A program made the position numbers and the translations under genes. The notes under the pieces are model-generated. The model was not told the DNA's origin and made no database searches. It saw nothing but the letters and a program-made list of their open reading frames with translations. Below, one piece after another: positions 50,397 through 59,309 of a stretch of 64,000 nt of DNA (position 1 is its first letter; each line of letters opens with the position of its first letter). The DNA lies in assembly GCF_014596935.1 (NCBI RefSeq), contig NZ_JACVXC010000002.1, forward strand, positions 441,559-505,558, written 5' to 3'. Origin of the DNA: Aestuariibaculum suncheonense (GTDB taxonomy: Bacteria > Bacteroidota > Bacteroidia > Flavobacteriales > Flavobacteriaceae).

Positions 50397-52160
50397 CTAT
50401 TTTATATCTAAACTATAAGGCACTAACAACTGAATCCCTTTACGTTGCGTCATTGTTTTTACTTTTTTCAATAAGGAATAAACTTCTTCGCCCAGTTCTT
50501 CTTTCATAATGTCTTCTTTAGCTTCAGTCAATCCGAATTGTCTTAAAATTTTGTCTAAATCTCTCTTATATATTGGAAACTCTTTAATATTATATTCAGA
50601 AATTCCTGCCGCTTCAGCTGCATATTTAAGCGCTAAATCCAATCCACCCAACTCATCTACCAATCCAATTTTTAAGGCGTCTGATCCTGTCCAAACCCGA
50701 CCCTGAGCAATTTCCTTAACGGCATCTTGCTCCATACCACGACCTTCAGCAACACGACCTGTAAACAATTCGTAAATACTTATAATTTCTTCTTTAATAA
50801 AATCATGTTGCGCATCATTTAAAGGTTCAAAGAAACTGTAAGTCACTGAATTCTTATTGGTTGATACCTGCTCAGCGTTAATACCCATATTAGTGGCTAA
50901 AGCATTTCCGTTTGGCAACATTCCAAACACACCAATACTTCCTGTAATGGTTGTTGGTTCTGCTATAATTTTGTCGGCATTACAAGCAATATAATACCCG
51001 CCAGATGCCGCTACATTACCCATGGATACGATGACTGGTTTTACTTTTTTAGTCAGTTCAATTTCTCGCCAAATTAATTCGCTCGCTAAAGCGCTTCCTC
51101 CAGGTGAATTTATACGTAATACGACAGCTTTAATTTTATCGTTATTTCTGGCTTCCTGCAGAGATTTTGTCATGACACCTTGACCAACAGCACCTTCATC
51201 GCCTTCTCCGTATATAATTTCACCTTCAGCATAAATCACGGCTATTTTATTTTTACTGTAATCCGTTAACATATTGGTAGCAGCATACTCTGCATAATCA
51301 AAAATCGATACCATTTCCTGCATTTTGGAAGGCTCAGTACCCGTCGCCTTTTTCAAGCCTGCAAGATATTCATCATGGTAAGCTATCTTATCTATTAATT
51401 TGGCTTGCTGAGCCAACGTTGCGTTACGCGCCAACAAACTATCGGCAATGATATTTAATTGTTCTGTTGAAATCCCTCTACTTTCTGAAATTTCAGATTT
51501 AATTTCAGACCAGATAGAATTCAAAAACACTTCTACCTGCTCCCTGTTGGCTTCACTCATTTCGTTTTCCAGGAAAGGCTCAACGGCGCTTTTATACTTT
51601 CCGAAGCGCACCACTTCCATTTTCAATCCGGTTTTTTCCTGAAAATCTTTAAAGTATAACTGCTCTGAAGACAAGCCTTTGAATTCCATCATACCGGCAG
51701 GATTCATAAAAACAGTATCGGCAACCGAACTTAAATAATAATCCTTTTGCGAATAAATATCTGCGTAAGCGGTAACGAATTTACCAGATTCTTTAAACTT
51801 AATCAAAGCATCACGAATGGCTTTAGTTTGAGAAATTCCGGCATTAATGAAATTATTATCAATGGAAATGCCTTTAATTTTATCATCTACAGCCGCATAA
51901 TGAATCGCGTCAATAATATTAAACAGGCCATTTTTGTCATCCTTATTTAAAAATTCGTACTGCTCGAATTCTGTTTTTCCGGCATAATCTTTAATAGGAA
52001 AATCGAGTTTTAAATCAAGCACCGAATTGGGCTTCACTTTAACGAGTTCTTCAGACGACGAGCCAAAAACAAGTCCGAAAACAATTAATAAGACAATACA
52101 AATACCCAGAAATACAAAGATACCTGTAACGGTCGATAATACGCGTTTAATAAAGTTCAT
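50397..52160 (-). CDS. sppA: Signal peptide peptidase SppA, 67K type
   Basis: A 587-residue membrane-anchored serine protease that cleaves leftover signal peptides. An N-terminal span (about 8-30) is followed by two tandem protease-fold domains. The C-terminal domain has the nucleophile Ser in INSPGGSALASELIW and VSMGNVAASGGYYIA. The general-base Lys comes from the N-terminal domain (VRFGKYKSAVEPFL). The length matches the E. coli-type long form. It lies downstream of menE in the same direction after a 99-base gap, probably separate from the men operon. Confidence 0.93.
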   Translation of the reverse strand: MNFIKRVLSTVTGIFVFLGICIVLLIVFGLVFGSSSEELVKVKPNSVLDLKLDFPIKDYAGKTEFEQYEFLNKDDKNGLFNIIDAIHYAAVDDKIKGISIDNNFINAGISQTKAIRDALIKFKESGKFVTAYADIYSQKDYYLSSVADTVFMNPAGMMEFKGLSSEQLYFKDFQEKTGLKMEVVRFGKYKSAVEPFLENEMSEANREQVEVFLNSIWSEIKSEISESRGISTEQLNIIADSLLARNATLAQQAKLIDKIAYHDEYLAGLKKATGTEPSKMQEMVSIFDYAEYAATNMLTDYSKNKIAVIYAEGEIIYGEGDEGAVGQGVMTKSLQEARNNDKIKAVVLRINSPGGSALASELIWREIELTKKVKPVIVSMGNVAASGGYYIACNADKIIAEPTTITGSIGVFGMLPNGNALATNMGINAEQVSTNKNSVTYSFFEPLNDAQHDFIKEEIISIYELFTGRVAEGRGMEQDAVKEIAQGRVWTGSDALKIGLVDELGGLDLALKYAAEAAGISEYNIKEFPIYKRDLDKILRQFGLTEAKEDIMKEELGEEVYSLLKKVKTMTQRKGIQLLVPYSLDIK

Positions 52161-52259
52161 ATAAATTAATTTTCATGTATTTAATTAGACAATGAGGCAT
52201 TACATTTCACCTAATGCGCTTCTATTGGTATTACAAAATAGGTTCTTGTTACAAGAAAC

Positions 52260-53330
52260 TTATTTTTTTATTATCTCCAATGTTTTTTTGCGCTGAATTT
52301 TTCCGGAAGTGGTTTCTACAAACTCCTTAACCATATAAACTGCTTTAGGTTTTTCAAACTTATCTAAATCTGAAAATACCTCGGAATTCAAATCGTTTGA
52401 TTCACTTTCGACAACCAAAATAAGTTGTTCTCCCAATATATCGTTAGGCTCTGAAGCTATAAAAAATCGGCTGTTTATTTTATGTTGAAGTTTGGCCTCT
52501 ATTTGCTCAGGAAAGAGCTTCACGCCTCCTGAATTTATCACATTATCGAAACGTCCTAACCACTCAAATTCCGATTCAGAATGGATTTTAACCATGTCGT
52601 TGGTAACAATTTTTCCCTGACATAACTTCGGCGCTTCTACCACTAAACAATCCCGTTCATCTTGTGAAATAGTCACTCCCGGTAAAACTTTAAAATTCGG
52701 TTTAGAAACTGATGTATTATTAATTGCTTTCAAAGCGATATGCGTTACCGTTTCCGTCATTCCGTAAGTTTCATAAACCTTAGTTTGCACCTGTTGAAGA
52801 TTTGCTTTTAAACTACTTGAAGCCGGCGCACCTCCAACAATTATGGTTTTAATATGATCAATTGTATCTAATGCCTTTTCTAACTGCATGGGCACCATGG
52901 CACAAAAATCATATACTTTTTGGGTGTCAAATTGCAGTTTGGAAGCAGGTTCTACAATGTCAATTTCGAGACCTAAAATGATAGCTCTTACCAACATCAT
53001 TTTACCGGCGATATAAGTCGCTGGCAAACACAATAAAGCTCTATCGCCCGGTTGTAACTTGAAAAAATCACCAGTAGCTAAAGCGGAATTTACCATAGCT
53101 TGCTTTGATAATTCAATGACTTTTGGCGTTCCTGTTGAACCGGATGTTCTAACTTTTATGGTTTCATTCTCATCCAACCATTGAAACAAAAAATTTCCGA
53201 TTTCCTTTTCAAAAGGCTTGCCTTCTTTAACAAAATCGTAGGCTAATTCCTTTAGATATTCACTGGAATAGTGAAATCCATTTACTTTAAATTTAAGATG
53301 GATGTTTTTATATGTCGGTGTCACTTCCAA
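52260..53330 (-). CDS. menE: O-succinylbenzoate-CoA ligase-like AMP-forming enzyme
   Basis: A 356-residue ANL-superfamily ligase, shorter than the typical 450-550, as is usual for Bacteroidota MenE. The ATP loop is TSGSTGTPK (about 62-70), the TYGMTETV motif is clear, and the C-terminal hinge reads GRFDNVINSGGVKLFPEQIE with a catalytic Lys in GKIQRKK. It would activate o-succinylbenzoate in menaquinone synthesis. The start lies inside the CPBP-protease gene by 23 bases, so translation is coupled. Confidence 0.88.
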   Translation of the reverse strand: MEVTPTYKNIHLKFKVNGFHYSSEYLKELAYDFVKEGKPFEKEIGNFLFQWLDENETIKVRTSGSTGTPKVIELSKQAMVNSALATGDFFKLQPGDRALLCLPATYIAGKMMLVRAIILGLEIDIVEPASKLQFDTQKVYDFCAMVPMQLEKALDTIDHIKTIIVGGAPASSSLKANLQQVQTKVYETYGMTETVTHIALKAINNTSVSKPNFKVLPGVTISQDERDCLVVEAPKLCQGKIVTNDMVKIHSESEFEWLGRFDNVINSGGVKLFPEQIEAKLQHKINSRFFIASEPNDILGEQLILVVESESNDLNSEVFSDLDKFEKPKAVYMVKEFVETTSGKIQRKKTLEIIKK

Positions 53331-54285
53331 TAGAATCTATAGCTGATGGTTCAACAATTGGATCTTCAACGGTTCCGAATAATTTTTCTTTCCAATTGGT
53401 CCATTTATAAATTTTAGATAGTATAAACAGAATGATAGGAAACACCACAAATACCGGCACAAAAATTTCGGACAGGCCTGCTTCCGAAGGATCGGACATA
53501 TCTTTTAAAATAGAATGTGTTTGGAAAGCGGTCCAGTCGGCAGTGACTAAAAGTGCGGTAAACAAATTATTCGCCGCATGAAACCCTAAAGACAACTCCA
53601 TACCTTCGTCCATCAAAGTCATAATTCCTAAAAACAATCCAGTTCCAATATAATACACCATAATCATAGGACCTAATTTATCTACTTCTGGGTTGGCTAT
53701 GTGCAACAGCCCGAAAACTACTGAAGTAATTATTAAAGGCACCCATTTGTTCTTTACCACCACACCTATACCTTGCATTAAATAGCCTCTGAATAAATAC
53801 TCTTCGAAACTGGTTTGTAAAGGCACAAAAATTATAGCGATAACACTAAGAATCACAAAAGGCACTAACTTAAAATTAATCTCGTAATTCTCTGGCGCCA
53901 TGTAATAATCTGCTAAAACCATTCCGCTTGAAATGACACCCCAAAAAAAGAATATAAACCAAAACCGTTTCCAGTCGATTTGCTTTCTTGACGTTGTTAA
54001 CTGGGTAAACGATTGTTTATGCAGGTATTTTACAACCACTAATAAAGCTATCAAGCCTACCGCAAAAGACAATAGCATCAGGAATAAATTGAGATTTGGT
54101 TCCAGATAGCTCATCATGTTGGATTGATTCAACTCCATCATATTTTCCCCTTCCATATTCATCTTAACTATTACCGTAACGGTAAATGGTATTTGTCCTA
54201 AAGTAACAGCAATAACCACAATAACCACCCCTACAATGTAGCGCCACCAATCGTGCAATGTGTTAAATGCCTGAGCTATATACAT
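53308..54285 (-). CDS. CPBP-family intramembrane metalloprotease
   Basis: A 325-residue inner-membrane protein with about seven spans. The metalloprotease signature is EEYLFRGYLMQG (first motif, Glu-Glu-x3-Arg), with FGLLHIANP (His) and a third helix GFHAANNLF (His, Asn). This is the CAAX/bacteriocin-processing (Abi) family. It is embedded between menC and menE with a 23-base overlap to menE and three bases from menC. Its role in quinone metabolism, if any, is unknown; the link is only by operon. Confidence 0.87.
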   Translation of the reverse strand: MYIAQAFNTLHDWWRYIVGVVIVVIAVTLGQIPFTVTVIVKMNMEGENMMELNQSNMMSYLEPNLNLFLMLLSFAVGLIALLVVVKYLHKQSFTQLTTSRKQIDWKRFWFIFFFWGVISSGMVLADYYMAPENYEINFKLVPFVILSVIAIIFVPLQTSFEEYLFRGYLMQGIGVVVKNKWVPLIITSVVFGLLHIANPEVDKLGPMIMVYYIGTGLFLGIMTLMDEGMELSLGFHAANNLFTALLVTADWTAFQTHSILKDMSDPSEAGLSEIFVPVFVVFPIILFILSKIYKWTNWKEKLFGTVEDPIVEPSAIDSIGSDTDI

Positions 54286-54288
54286 GCT

Positions 54289-55326
54289 TTATAAATTAAA
54301 TTTCCAACTTAGTGTATTATTATATCGTAATGCCCCGTTAGTAACTTCTAAGGGCGAATCAAAATTATTGGTAAACAAACCACCTGTTCCCAAACCTTGT
54401 GGCAACGGGCTTTGTTTTTGATAGGTGTACTGCGCAATGGCATTTAAGCCAATATTACTTTCGAGCGCACTGGTTATCCACCACCCTATATTTTGGTTTT
54501 CGGCGATTGAAATCCATTCGTCACTGCCCTTAAATCCTCCGACCAAACTCGGTTTTAAAATAATATATTGTGGTTTTATGGCTTGAAGTAATGCTTTTCT
54601 ATCAGATAGATGAAATACTCCGATTAACTCTTCGTCTAAAGCAATTGGCAATGGGTTTCCTTCACAAAGTCTTGCCATATCTTCAATCTGGCCTTGTTTA
54701 ATAGGTTGTTCGATAGAATGCAGCTCTAATTCGGATAACATTTTTAGTTTCTCTAAAGCTTCGGAAGGTAAAAATGCTCCGTTAGCATCCACACGCAACT
54801 CGATATCTTGAGCAGAAAACTCTTTTCTGATAGATTTTAGCAAATCGATTTCAGACTGAAAATCAATCGCCCCGATTTTCATTTTAATACAGGAAAATCC
54901 AGCTTTGAGTTTGTCTTCAATCTGTTGCTTCATAAACGCCTCTGAACCCATCCAGATTAATCCATTTATAGCAATAGGAGCTTGTTCACGAGTAAACTTA
55001 GATGGAAATAAATCAAATCCATCCTGACTTTTCAAAGATTTGAAAGCCGTTTCTAAACCAAACTGAATACTCGGGTATTCAGTAAGTGTTTCTAATAAAC
55101 ACTCTAATCCTAAATGTATGTTTTCACAGGTCCATATTAGCTTATCTTCATAATCAGGTTTATCATCAGCCGATAAACCTCGAAACACACCACATTCACC
55201 AATGCCTTTTTTTCCGTTGTGGTTTAAAATAAGAAACCAAGTTTCCTTGGTTCTTAACACACCTCTGGATGTACCAGAGGCCTGCTTAAAATTTAAAACA
55301 TATTTTTTATATGATGCACTTATCAT
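54289..55326 (-). CDS. menC: o-Succinylbenzoate synthase
   Basis: A 345-residue enolase-superfamily enzyme that dehydrates SHCHC to o-succinylbenzoate. Visible are the KxK catalytic pair (CIKMKIGAIDF), the three metal ligands Asp (RVDANGAF), Glu (HSIEQPIKQG) and Asp (ALDEELIG), and the second catalytic Lys in ILKPSLVGGF. The N-terminal cap domain includes GECGVFRGLSADD. It abuts the MBL-fold gene and the CPBP gene in the men operon. Confidence 0.9.
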   Translation of the reverse strand: MISASYKKYVLNFKQASGTSRGVLRTKETWFLILNHNGKKGIGECGVFRGLSADDKPDYEDKLIWTCENIHLGLECLLETLTEYPSIQFGLETAFKSLKSQDGFDLFPSKFTREQAPIAINGLIWMGSEAFMKQQIEDKLKAGFSCIKMKIGAIDFQSEIDLLKSIRKEFSAQDIELRVDANGAFLPSEALEKLKMLSELELHSIEQPIKQGQIEDMARLCEGNPLPIALDEELIGVFHLSDRKALLQAIKPQYIILKPSLVGGFKGSDEWISIAENQNIGWWITSALESNIGLNAIAQYTYQKQSPLPQGLGTGGLFTNNFDSPLEVTNGALRYNNTLSWKFNL

Positions 55327-56004
55327 CTATAACTCTATGCTTTCACCAATTTCTAACAACATTAAATCTTTGTCGTTATCGAAAAACTTGCGTTTCGCTT
55401 CTTCGTGATCAATTTCTATATAACCAAACGTATCGAAATGATAACCTAACACTTTATCGCACTCTACAAAATCACTAGCAGCAATAGCGTCATCAATCCC
55501 CATGGTAAAATTATCTCCAATTGGAAGAATAGCCAAATCTAGTTTGGTACGCATTGGAATGAGCTGCATGTCGTAAGTTAGAGCTGTATCTCCCGCGATA
55601 TAAACATTTTTACGTTCGCCTTCAATTACAAAACCTCCAGGTTGACCGCCGTAAGTACCGTCTGGAAATGATGACGAGTGTAAGGCGACCACATACTTAA
55701 CGGTTCCGAATTCAAAATCCCAGTGACCACCGTGGTTCATAGGGTGTGCTTCAAATCCTTTATTTTGATAATAGGTTGCAATTTCGGCATTCGAAATAAT
55801 AACCGCATTGGTGCGTTTTGCAATGGCTTCAACATCTAAAATATGATCTTGATGTGCATGCGTTACCAGAATATAATCTGCTTTTAGTTCGTCTATATTA
55901 ATATGCGATGCTTTTAGGTTCGCCGAAATAAATGGGTCTACAAGAATGTTAACATCATTAACTTCGATTCCTAAACTAGCGTGACCGTAAAATGTAATTT
56001 TCAT
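55327..56004 (-). CDS. Metallo-beta-lactamase-fold metal-dependent hydrolase (UPF0173 type)
   Basis: A 225-residue hydrolase. The metal site motif is THAHQDHILD, with further ligands in GHWDFEF, AGDTALT and GYHFDTFGY. The short form and MKITFYGHASLGIEVND start match UPF0173. Its substrate is not known. Placed between menA and menC it may take part in menaquinone synthesis, perhaps as a thioesterase for DHNA-CoA, but that is speculative. Confidence 0.87.
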   Translation of the reverse strand: MKITFYGHASLGIEVNDVNILVDPFISANLKASHINIDELKADYILVTHAHQDHILDVEAIAKRTNAVIISNAEIATYYQNKGFEAHPMNHGGHWDFEFGTVKYVVALHSSSFPDGTYGGQPGGFVIEGERKNVYIAGDTALTYDMQLIPMRTKLDLAILPIGDNFTMGIDDAIAASDFVECDKVLGYHFDTFGYIEIDHEEAKRKFFDNDKDLMLLEIGESIEL

Positions 56005-56048
56005 CTTATAATTATCTTAAAAATTGAACAAGGAAAAATACGAAAAAT

Positions 56049-56951
56049 CTATAACAAATGTCCTATCCCCATAAGAACGGCTAACAACACGGTTGTTAAA
56101 GCAACTTTCTTCAACTCCGGATCCAGTAATTTTGAATCTTTGTTGGTAACTATGGTTTTAATATGAAGAAATAAAGGAATATAGGCTACAAAAAATATCA
56201 AGTTAAATATGGACGTGTAATATAAAATTCCGAATAAGGCTGATAAAACAATAGCCCCTCCAACTAGAAATAATTGATACTTTTTGGCATTGGCTATTCC
56301 TAATTTAACCGCTAAAGTAATTTTATTTGATTTAACATCAGATTCGATATCACGCATGTTATTCAAATTTAAAACCGCTGCGCTTAACATTCCAACCGTA
56401 ATCGCTGGCAAAAATACCACGTGATCAATAGTTTTGGCATATAATACATAACAACCGATAACGCTAATTAAACCAAAAAATATGAACACATATACATCAC
56501 CAAGACCTTTGTACCCATAAGCGTTATTCCCTACCGTATATTTAATTGCAGCAATGACACTGGAAATTCCTAATACAAAGAATAACAAGGTTAGCAGGAA
56601 ATGATTTACGCCAAACGATACGAAAATTAAAAAAAACGCCAAGCCTATAGAGATAAGTACATTCAATTTAATTGCATTAAACATTTGCTCCGGTGAAATT
56701 TCACCGGATTGAATGGCGCGATCCGGTCCTACTCTATCCAAATTATCGGTTCCCTTGACACCGTCGCCATAATCGTTAGCCAAGTTTGAAAGAATTTGAA
56801 AACTTAAAGTGGTTAGAATAGCTAGAGTAAATATCAATCCGTTAAAATACCCATTATAAGCCGCCAAACAAGAAGCTAAAATAATTCCGGAAATAGATAA
56901 AGGCAGCGTTCTTAAACGCATCGCTGAAATCCAAACTGAAATATTCTTCAT
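56049..56951 (-). CDS. menA: 1,4-Dihydroxy-2-naphthoate prenyltransferase
   Basis: A 300-residue UbiA-superfamily membrane enzyme that attaches the polyprenyl tail to DHNA. The start at 56951 gives MKNISVWISAMRLRTLPLSI, the normal family start. An upstream ATG at 57026 would lie within menB. The first aspartate motif is NDYGDGVKGTD (about 52-62), and the second region is NNMRDIESDVKSNKITLA. About nine spans are evident. Its start is one base from the menB stop. Confidence 0.93.
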   Translation of the reverse strand: MKNISVWISAMRLRTLPLSISGIILASCLAAYNGYFNGLIFTLAILTTLSFQILSNLANDYGDGVKGTDNLDRVGPDRAIQSGEISPEQMFNAIKLNVLISIGLAFFLIFVSFGVNHFLLTLLFFVLGISSVIAAIKYTVGNNAYGYKGLGDVYVFIFFGLISVIGCYVLYAKTIDHVVFLPAITVGMLSAAVLNLNNMRDIESDVKSNKITLAVKLGIANAKKYQLFLVGGAIVLSALFGILYYTSIFNLIFFVAYIPLFLHIKTIVTNKDSKLLDPELKKVALTTVLLAVLMGIGHLL

Positions 56952-56952
56952 A

Positions 56953-57795
56953 TTATGGAATCCATTTTTTAGCAAAATTAGGCTTGCGCTTTTCCAAGAA
57001 GGCATTTCTACCTTCAATAGCTTCATCTGTCATATAGGCTAAACGTGTTGCTTCACCTGCAAATACCTGCTGACCAACCATACCATCATCGGTTAAATTC
57101 ATTGCGAACTTTAACATTTTAATAGACGTTGGTGATTTTGCTAATATTTCCTGAGCCCATTCGTAGGCTGTAGCTTCTAATTCATCATGTGGAATAACGG
57201 CATTAACCATACCCATTTCATAAGCTTCCTGAGCAGAATAATTGCGTCCTAAAAAGAAAATTTCCCTTGCTTTTTTCTGTCCGACCATCTTCGCTAAATA
57301 TGCAGAACCGTAACCTCCGTCAAAACTAGTTACATCAGCATCGGTTTGCTTAAAAATAGCGTGTTCTTTACTTGCTAAAGTTAAATCGCAAACCACATGT
57401 AAACTGTGTCCGCCACCAACAGCCCAACCCGGAACCACGGCAATAACAGCTTTCGGCATGAAACGTATTAATCGCTGAACTTCTAAAATATTTAATCGGT
57501 GATACCCATCTTCACCAACATAACCTTGATGCCCTCTGGCTTTTTGATCACCACCTGAGCAGAAACTCCAGATACCATCTTTCGTTGAAGGCCCCTCTGC
57601 TGATAATAACACTACTCCAATATTTACATCTTCGTTAGCATCATAAAAAGCATCATATAATTCACTGGTTGTTTTTGGTCTAAATGCATTGCGTACATTT
57701 GGTCTATTAAAGGCAATTCGGGCAACGCCGTTACATTTTTTATAGGTTATATCCTCGTATTCTTTAGCAACTTTCCAATCTATTTGCTCCATCAT
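56953..57795 (-). CDS. menB: 1,4-Dihydroxy-2-naphthoyl-CoA synthase
   Basis: A 280-residue crotonase-fold enzyme that cyclises o-succinylbenzoyl-CoA. Conserved MenB regions are NRPNVRNAFRPKT, CSGGDQKARGHQGYVGEDG, VPGWAVGGGHSLHVVCDLTL, DADVTSFDGGYGSAYLA and EAFLEKRKPNF-like end (here NAFLEKRKPNFAKKW). It is the first gene of the men operon. A TATTTTTG element lies 14 bases upstream. Confidence 0.96.
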   Translation of the reverse strand: MMEQIDWKVAKEYEDITYKKCNGVARIAFNRPNVRNAFRPKTTSELYDAFYDANEDVNIGVVLLSAEGPSTKDGIWSFCSGGDQKARGHQGYVGEDGYHRLNILEVQRLIRFMPKAVIAVVPGWAVGGGHSLHVVCDLTLASKEHAIFKQTDADVTSFDGGYGSAYLAKMVGQKKAREIFFLGRNYSAQEAYEMGMVNAVIPHDELEATAYEWAQEILAKSPTSIKMLKFAMNLTDDGMVGQQVFAGEATRLAYMTDEAIEGRNAFLEKRKPNFAKKWIP

Positions 57796-57808
57796 TTTAT
57801 ATTTTAGC

Positions 57809-57816
57809 CAAAAATA
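57809..57816 (-). promoter_or_regulatory. Candidate -7 element for the men operon
   Basis: On the minus strand this reads TATTTTTG, 14 bases before the menB start. The leader would be very short. No -33 TTG at normal spacing is seen. Confidence 0.45.
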
Positions 57817-58140
57817 AATTATATTTCATTAATACCCTTATTTCATTTTTAAAAATAACCTTTGGATTTATAAATTGCATTTCTTCAATTACCCTAAAAA
57901 ACACTAACCTACTGCTAATCAATCGAAAAACATAATTAATTCCATATCAAGCAATATAATTCATCAAAAAAACGACAATATCACCTACATTTTTATGTAA
58001 GAATAAAAAACAATTAAAAACATTTTTTTCTACAGATTAACCTTATTAGTAAGAAAGCATTAAAAAATCCTCAATAAAAACAAAAAATAATAAAAATATT
58101 AACAGTAAATTCTGAATATCAAAATAAGTAGAACCACGTA
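57817..58140. other. AT-rich intergenic region, no gene seen
   Basis: This stretch is very AT-rich, with A runs and no open frame that looks coding. It separates the men operon from the next small gene on the other strand. I see no RNA or repeat in it. Confidence 0.6.
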
Positions 58141-58171
58141 TTGGTTTGTAGTCCTTTAATGAGTAAATTTG
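58141..58171 (+). promoter_or_regulatory. Promoter of the 57-residue protein
   Basis: TTG (58141-58143), 20 bases, TAAATTTG (58164-58171): a full consensus promoter. The leader to the ATG at 58253 is about 75 bases. Confidence 0.7.
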
Positions 58172-58252
58172 CTCTAGTTTAACAATTAACGATTAAGTAA
58201 CACTCTTTAACTCTGTTTTACTTATCTTGTCGTTAATCCAAACCACGTGCCT

Positions 58253-58426
58253 ATGTTAGTGACTATTACTCTTTGTATTGCTGCCCTTGTATTTGTGAAT
58301 TTTTTACTTTTAAAATTTAGTTGCAACAAAACCCCAAAGTCTTCTAAAGTGAACAAAATGCCCGTTATCATTAGATCTGAAATTTCTATCGGTCAAGATC
58401 AGGTATTATCTCCAACAGGTAGTTAA
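58253..58426 (+). CDS. Tiny membrane protein, 57 residues
   Basis: The frame reads MLVTITLCIAALVFVNFLLL, then KFSCNKTPKSSK and a hydrophilic tail ending in PTGS. A single hydrophobic helix (2-20) precedes a cysteine at 24; KFSC is a poor lipobox, so membrane insertion rather than lipidation is more likely. It has its own strong promoter and terminator, with no gene on either side that it clearly belongs to. I do not recognise it. Confidence 0.6.
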   Translation: MLVTITLCIAALVFVNFLLLKFSCNKTPKSSKVNKMPVIIRSEISIGQDQVLSPTGS

Positions 58427-58475
58427 GTAATTTAAATTGTTAGAGCAACTTTAAGAGTGTTTTACAAAAGAAATC

Positions 58476-58520
58476 AAACTGTAACTTTTATAACTGATTA
58501 TGAAAATTACAGTTTTTTTT
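58476..58520 (+). terminator. Rho-independent terminator after the tiny gene
   Basis: The stem aaactgtaactttt / aaaattacagttt (one mismatch) leads into T8. Confidence 0.78.
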
Positions 58521-58553
58521 AGGCTTTAATTTCAACACTTGTTCACTTAAAAC

Positions 58554-59219
58554 TCACCAATTTATAGAAGTCTTACCTAAGGAATTTAAAATTGCATTGG
58601 TTTGACTAAAGTGTCTATTACCAAACCAAAATCCTCTATTAGCACTTAAGGGTGACGGATGTCCGCTGATTAATACGGAATGTTTTTCCCCATCTATCAG
58701 CTTTACTTTCTTTTTCGCATAACCACCCCAAAGTAAAAACACAACTTCCTCCTTTTGCTCACTAATGGTTTTTATAACTTCATCGGTAAAAACCTCCCAG
58801 CCTTTCCTTTGATGACTACCGGCTTCATGCGCCCTAACGGTTAAAGTTGCATTTATCAAAAGCACCCCTTGATCTGCCCAGCGTTCCAAATTTCCACTTT
58901 CTGGATATAATATTCCTAAATCGGATTCAATTTCTTTAAAAATATTAACCAATGATGGTGGATGCTTCACCCCATCATTTACCGAAAAACACAATCCATT
59001 AGCCTGGCCATCATCATGATAAGGATCCTGCCCGATAATAACCACCTTAACCTCTTCAAAAGGACAATGATTAAAAGCATTAAAAATTTGATCCTTTGGC
59101 GGAAAACAGGTTTCTGTATTATACTCCTCTTCCACAAAATCCATCAAAGCTTTAAAATAGGGCTTCTCAAATTCGGTTCGCAAGTAAGGTTTCCAGCTAT
59201 CGTGCAACTGTAGATTCAT
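58554..59219 (-). CDS. ung: Uracil-DNA glycosylase
   Basis: A 221-residue base-excision repair enzyme of family 1. The water-activating motif is GQDPYHDDGQANG and the Leu-intercalation motif is HPSPLSANRGFWF. FSVNDGVKHPPSLVNIF and LLINATLTVRAHEAGSH are also conserved. The length is normal. It is divergent from the YfcC gene. No promoter consensus was found on its side. Confidence 0.95.
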   Translation of the reverse strand: MNLQLHDSWKPYLRTEFEKPYFKALMDFVEEEYNTETCFPPKDQIFNAFNHCPFEEVKVVIIGQDPYHDDGQANGLCFSVNDGVKHPPSLVNIFKEIESDLGILYPESGNLERWADQGVLLINATLTVRAHEAGSHQRKGWEVFTDEVIKTISEQKEEVVFLLWGGYAKKKVKLIDGEKHSVLISGHPSPLSANRGFWFGNRHFSQTNAILNSLGKTSINW

Positions 59220-59309
59220 AAATTGATTTTAAAATGCAAATAAAATAATACTATCTTTAATCCTGATAAATTTACCGGTTAAAAAATCACTTTTCACTAA
59301 ACATATCTA

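Noticed and set aside
53308-53330. The 23-base overlap of the CPBP protease and menE as an assembly or start-site error.
   Set aside because: Both reading frames keep conserved residues and long overlaps occur in coupled operons; an internal menE start is possible but not needed.
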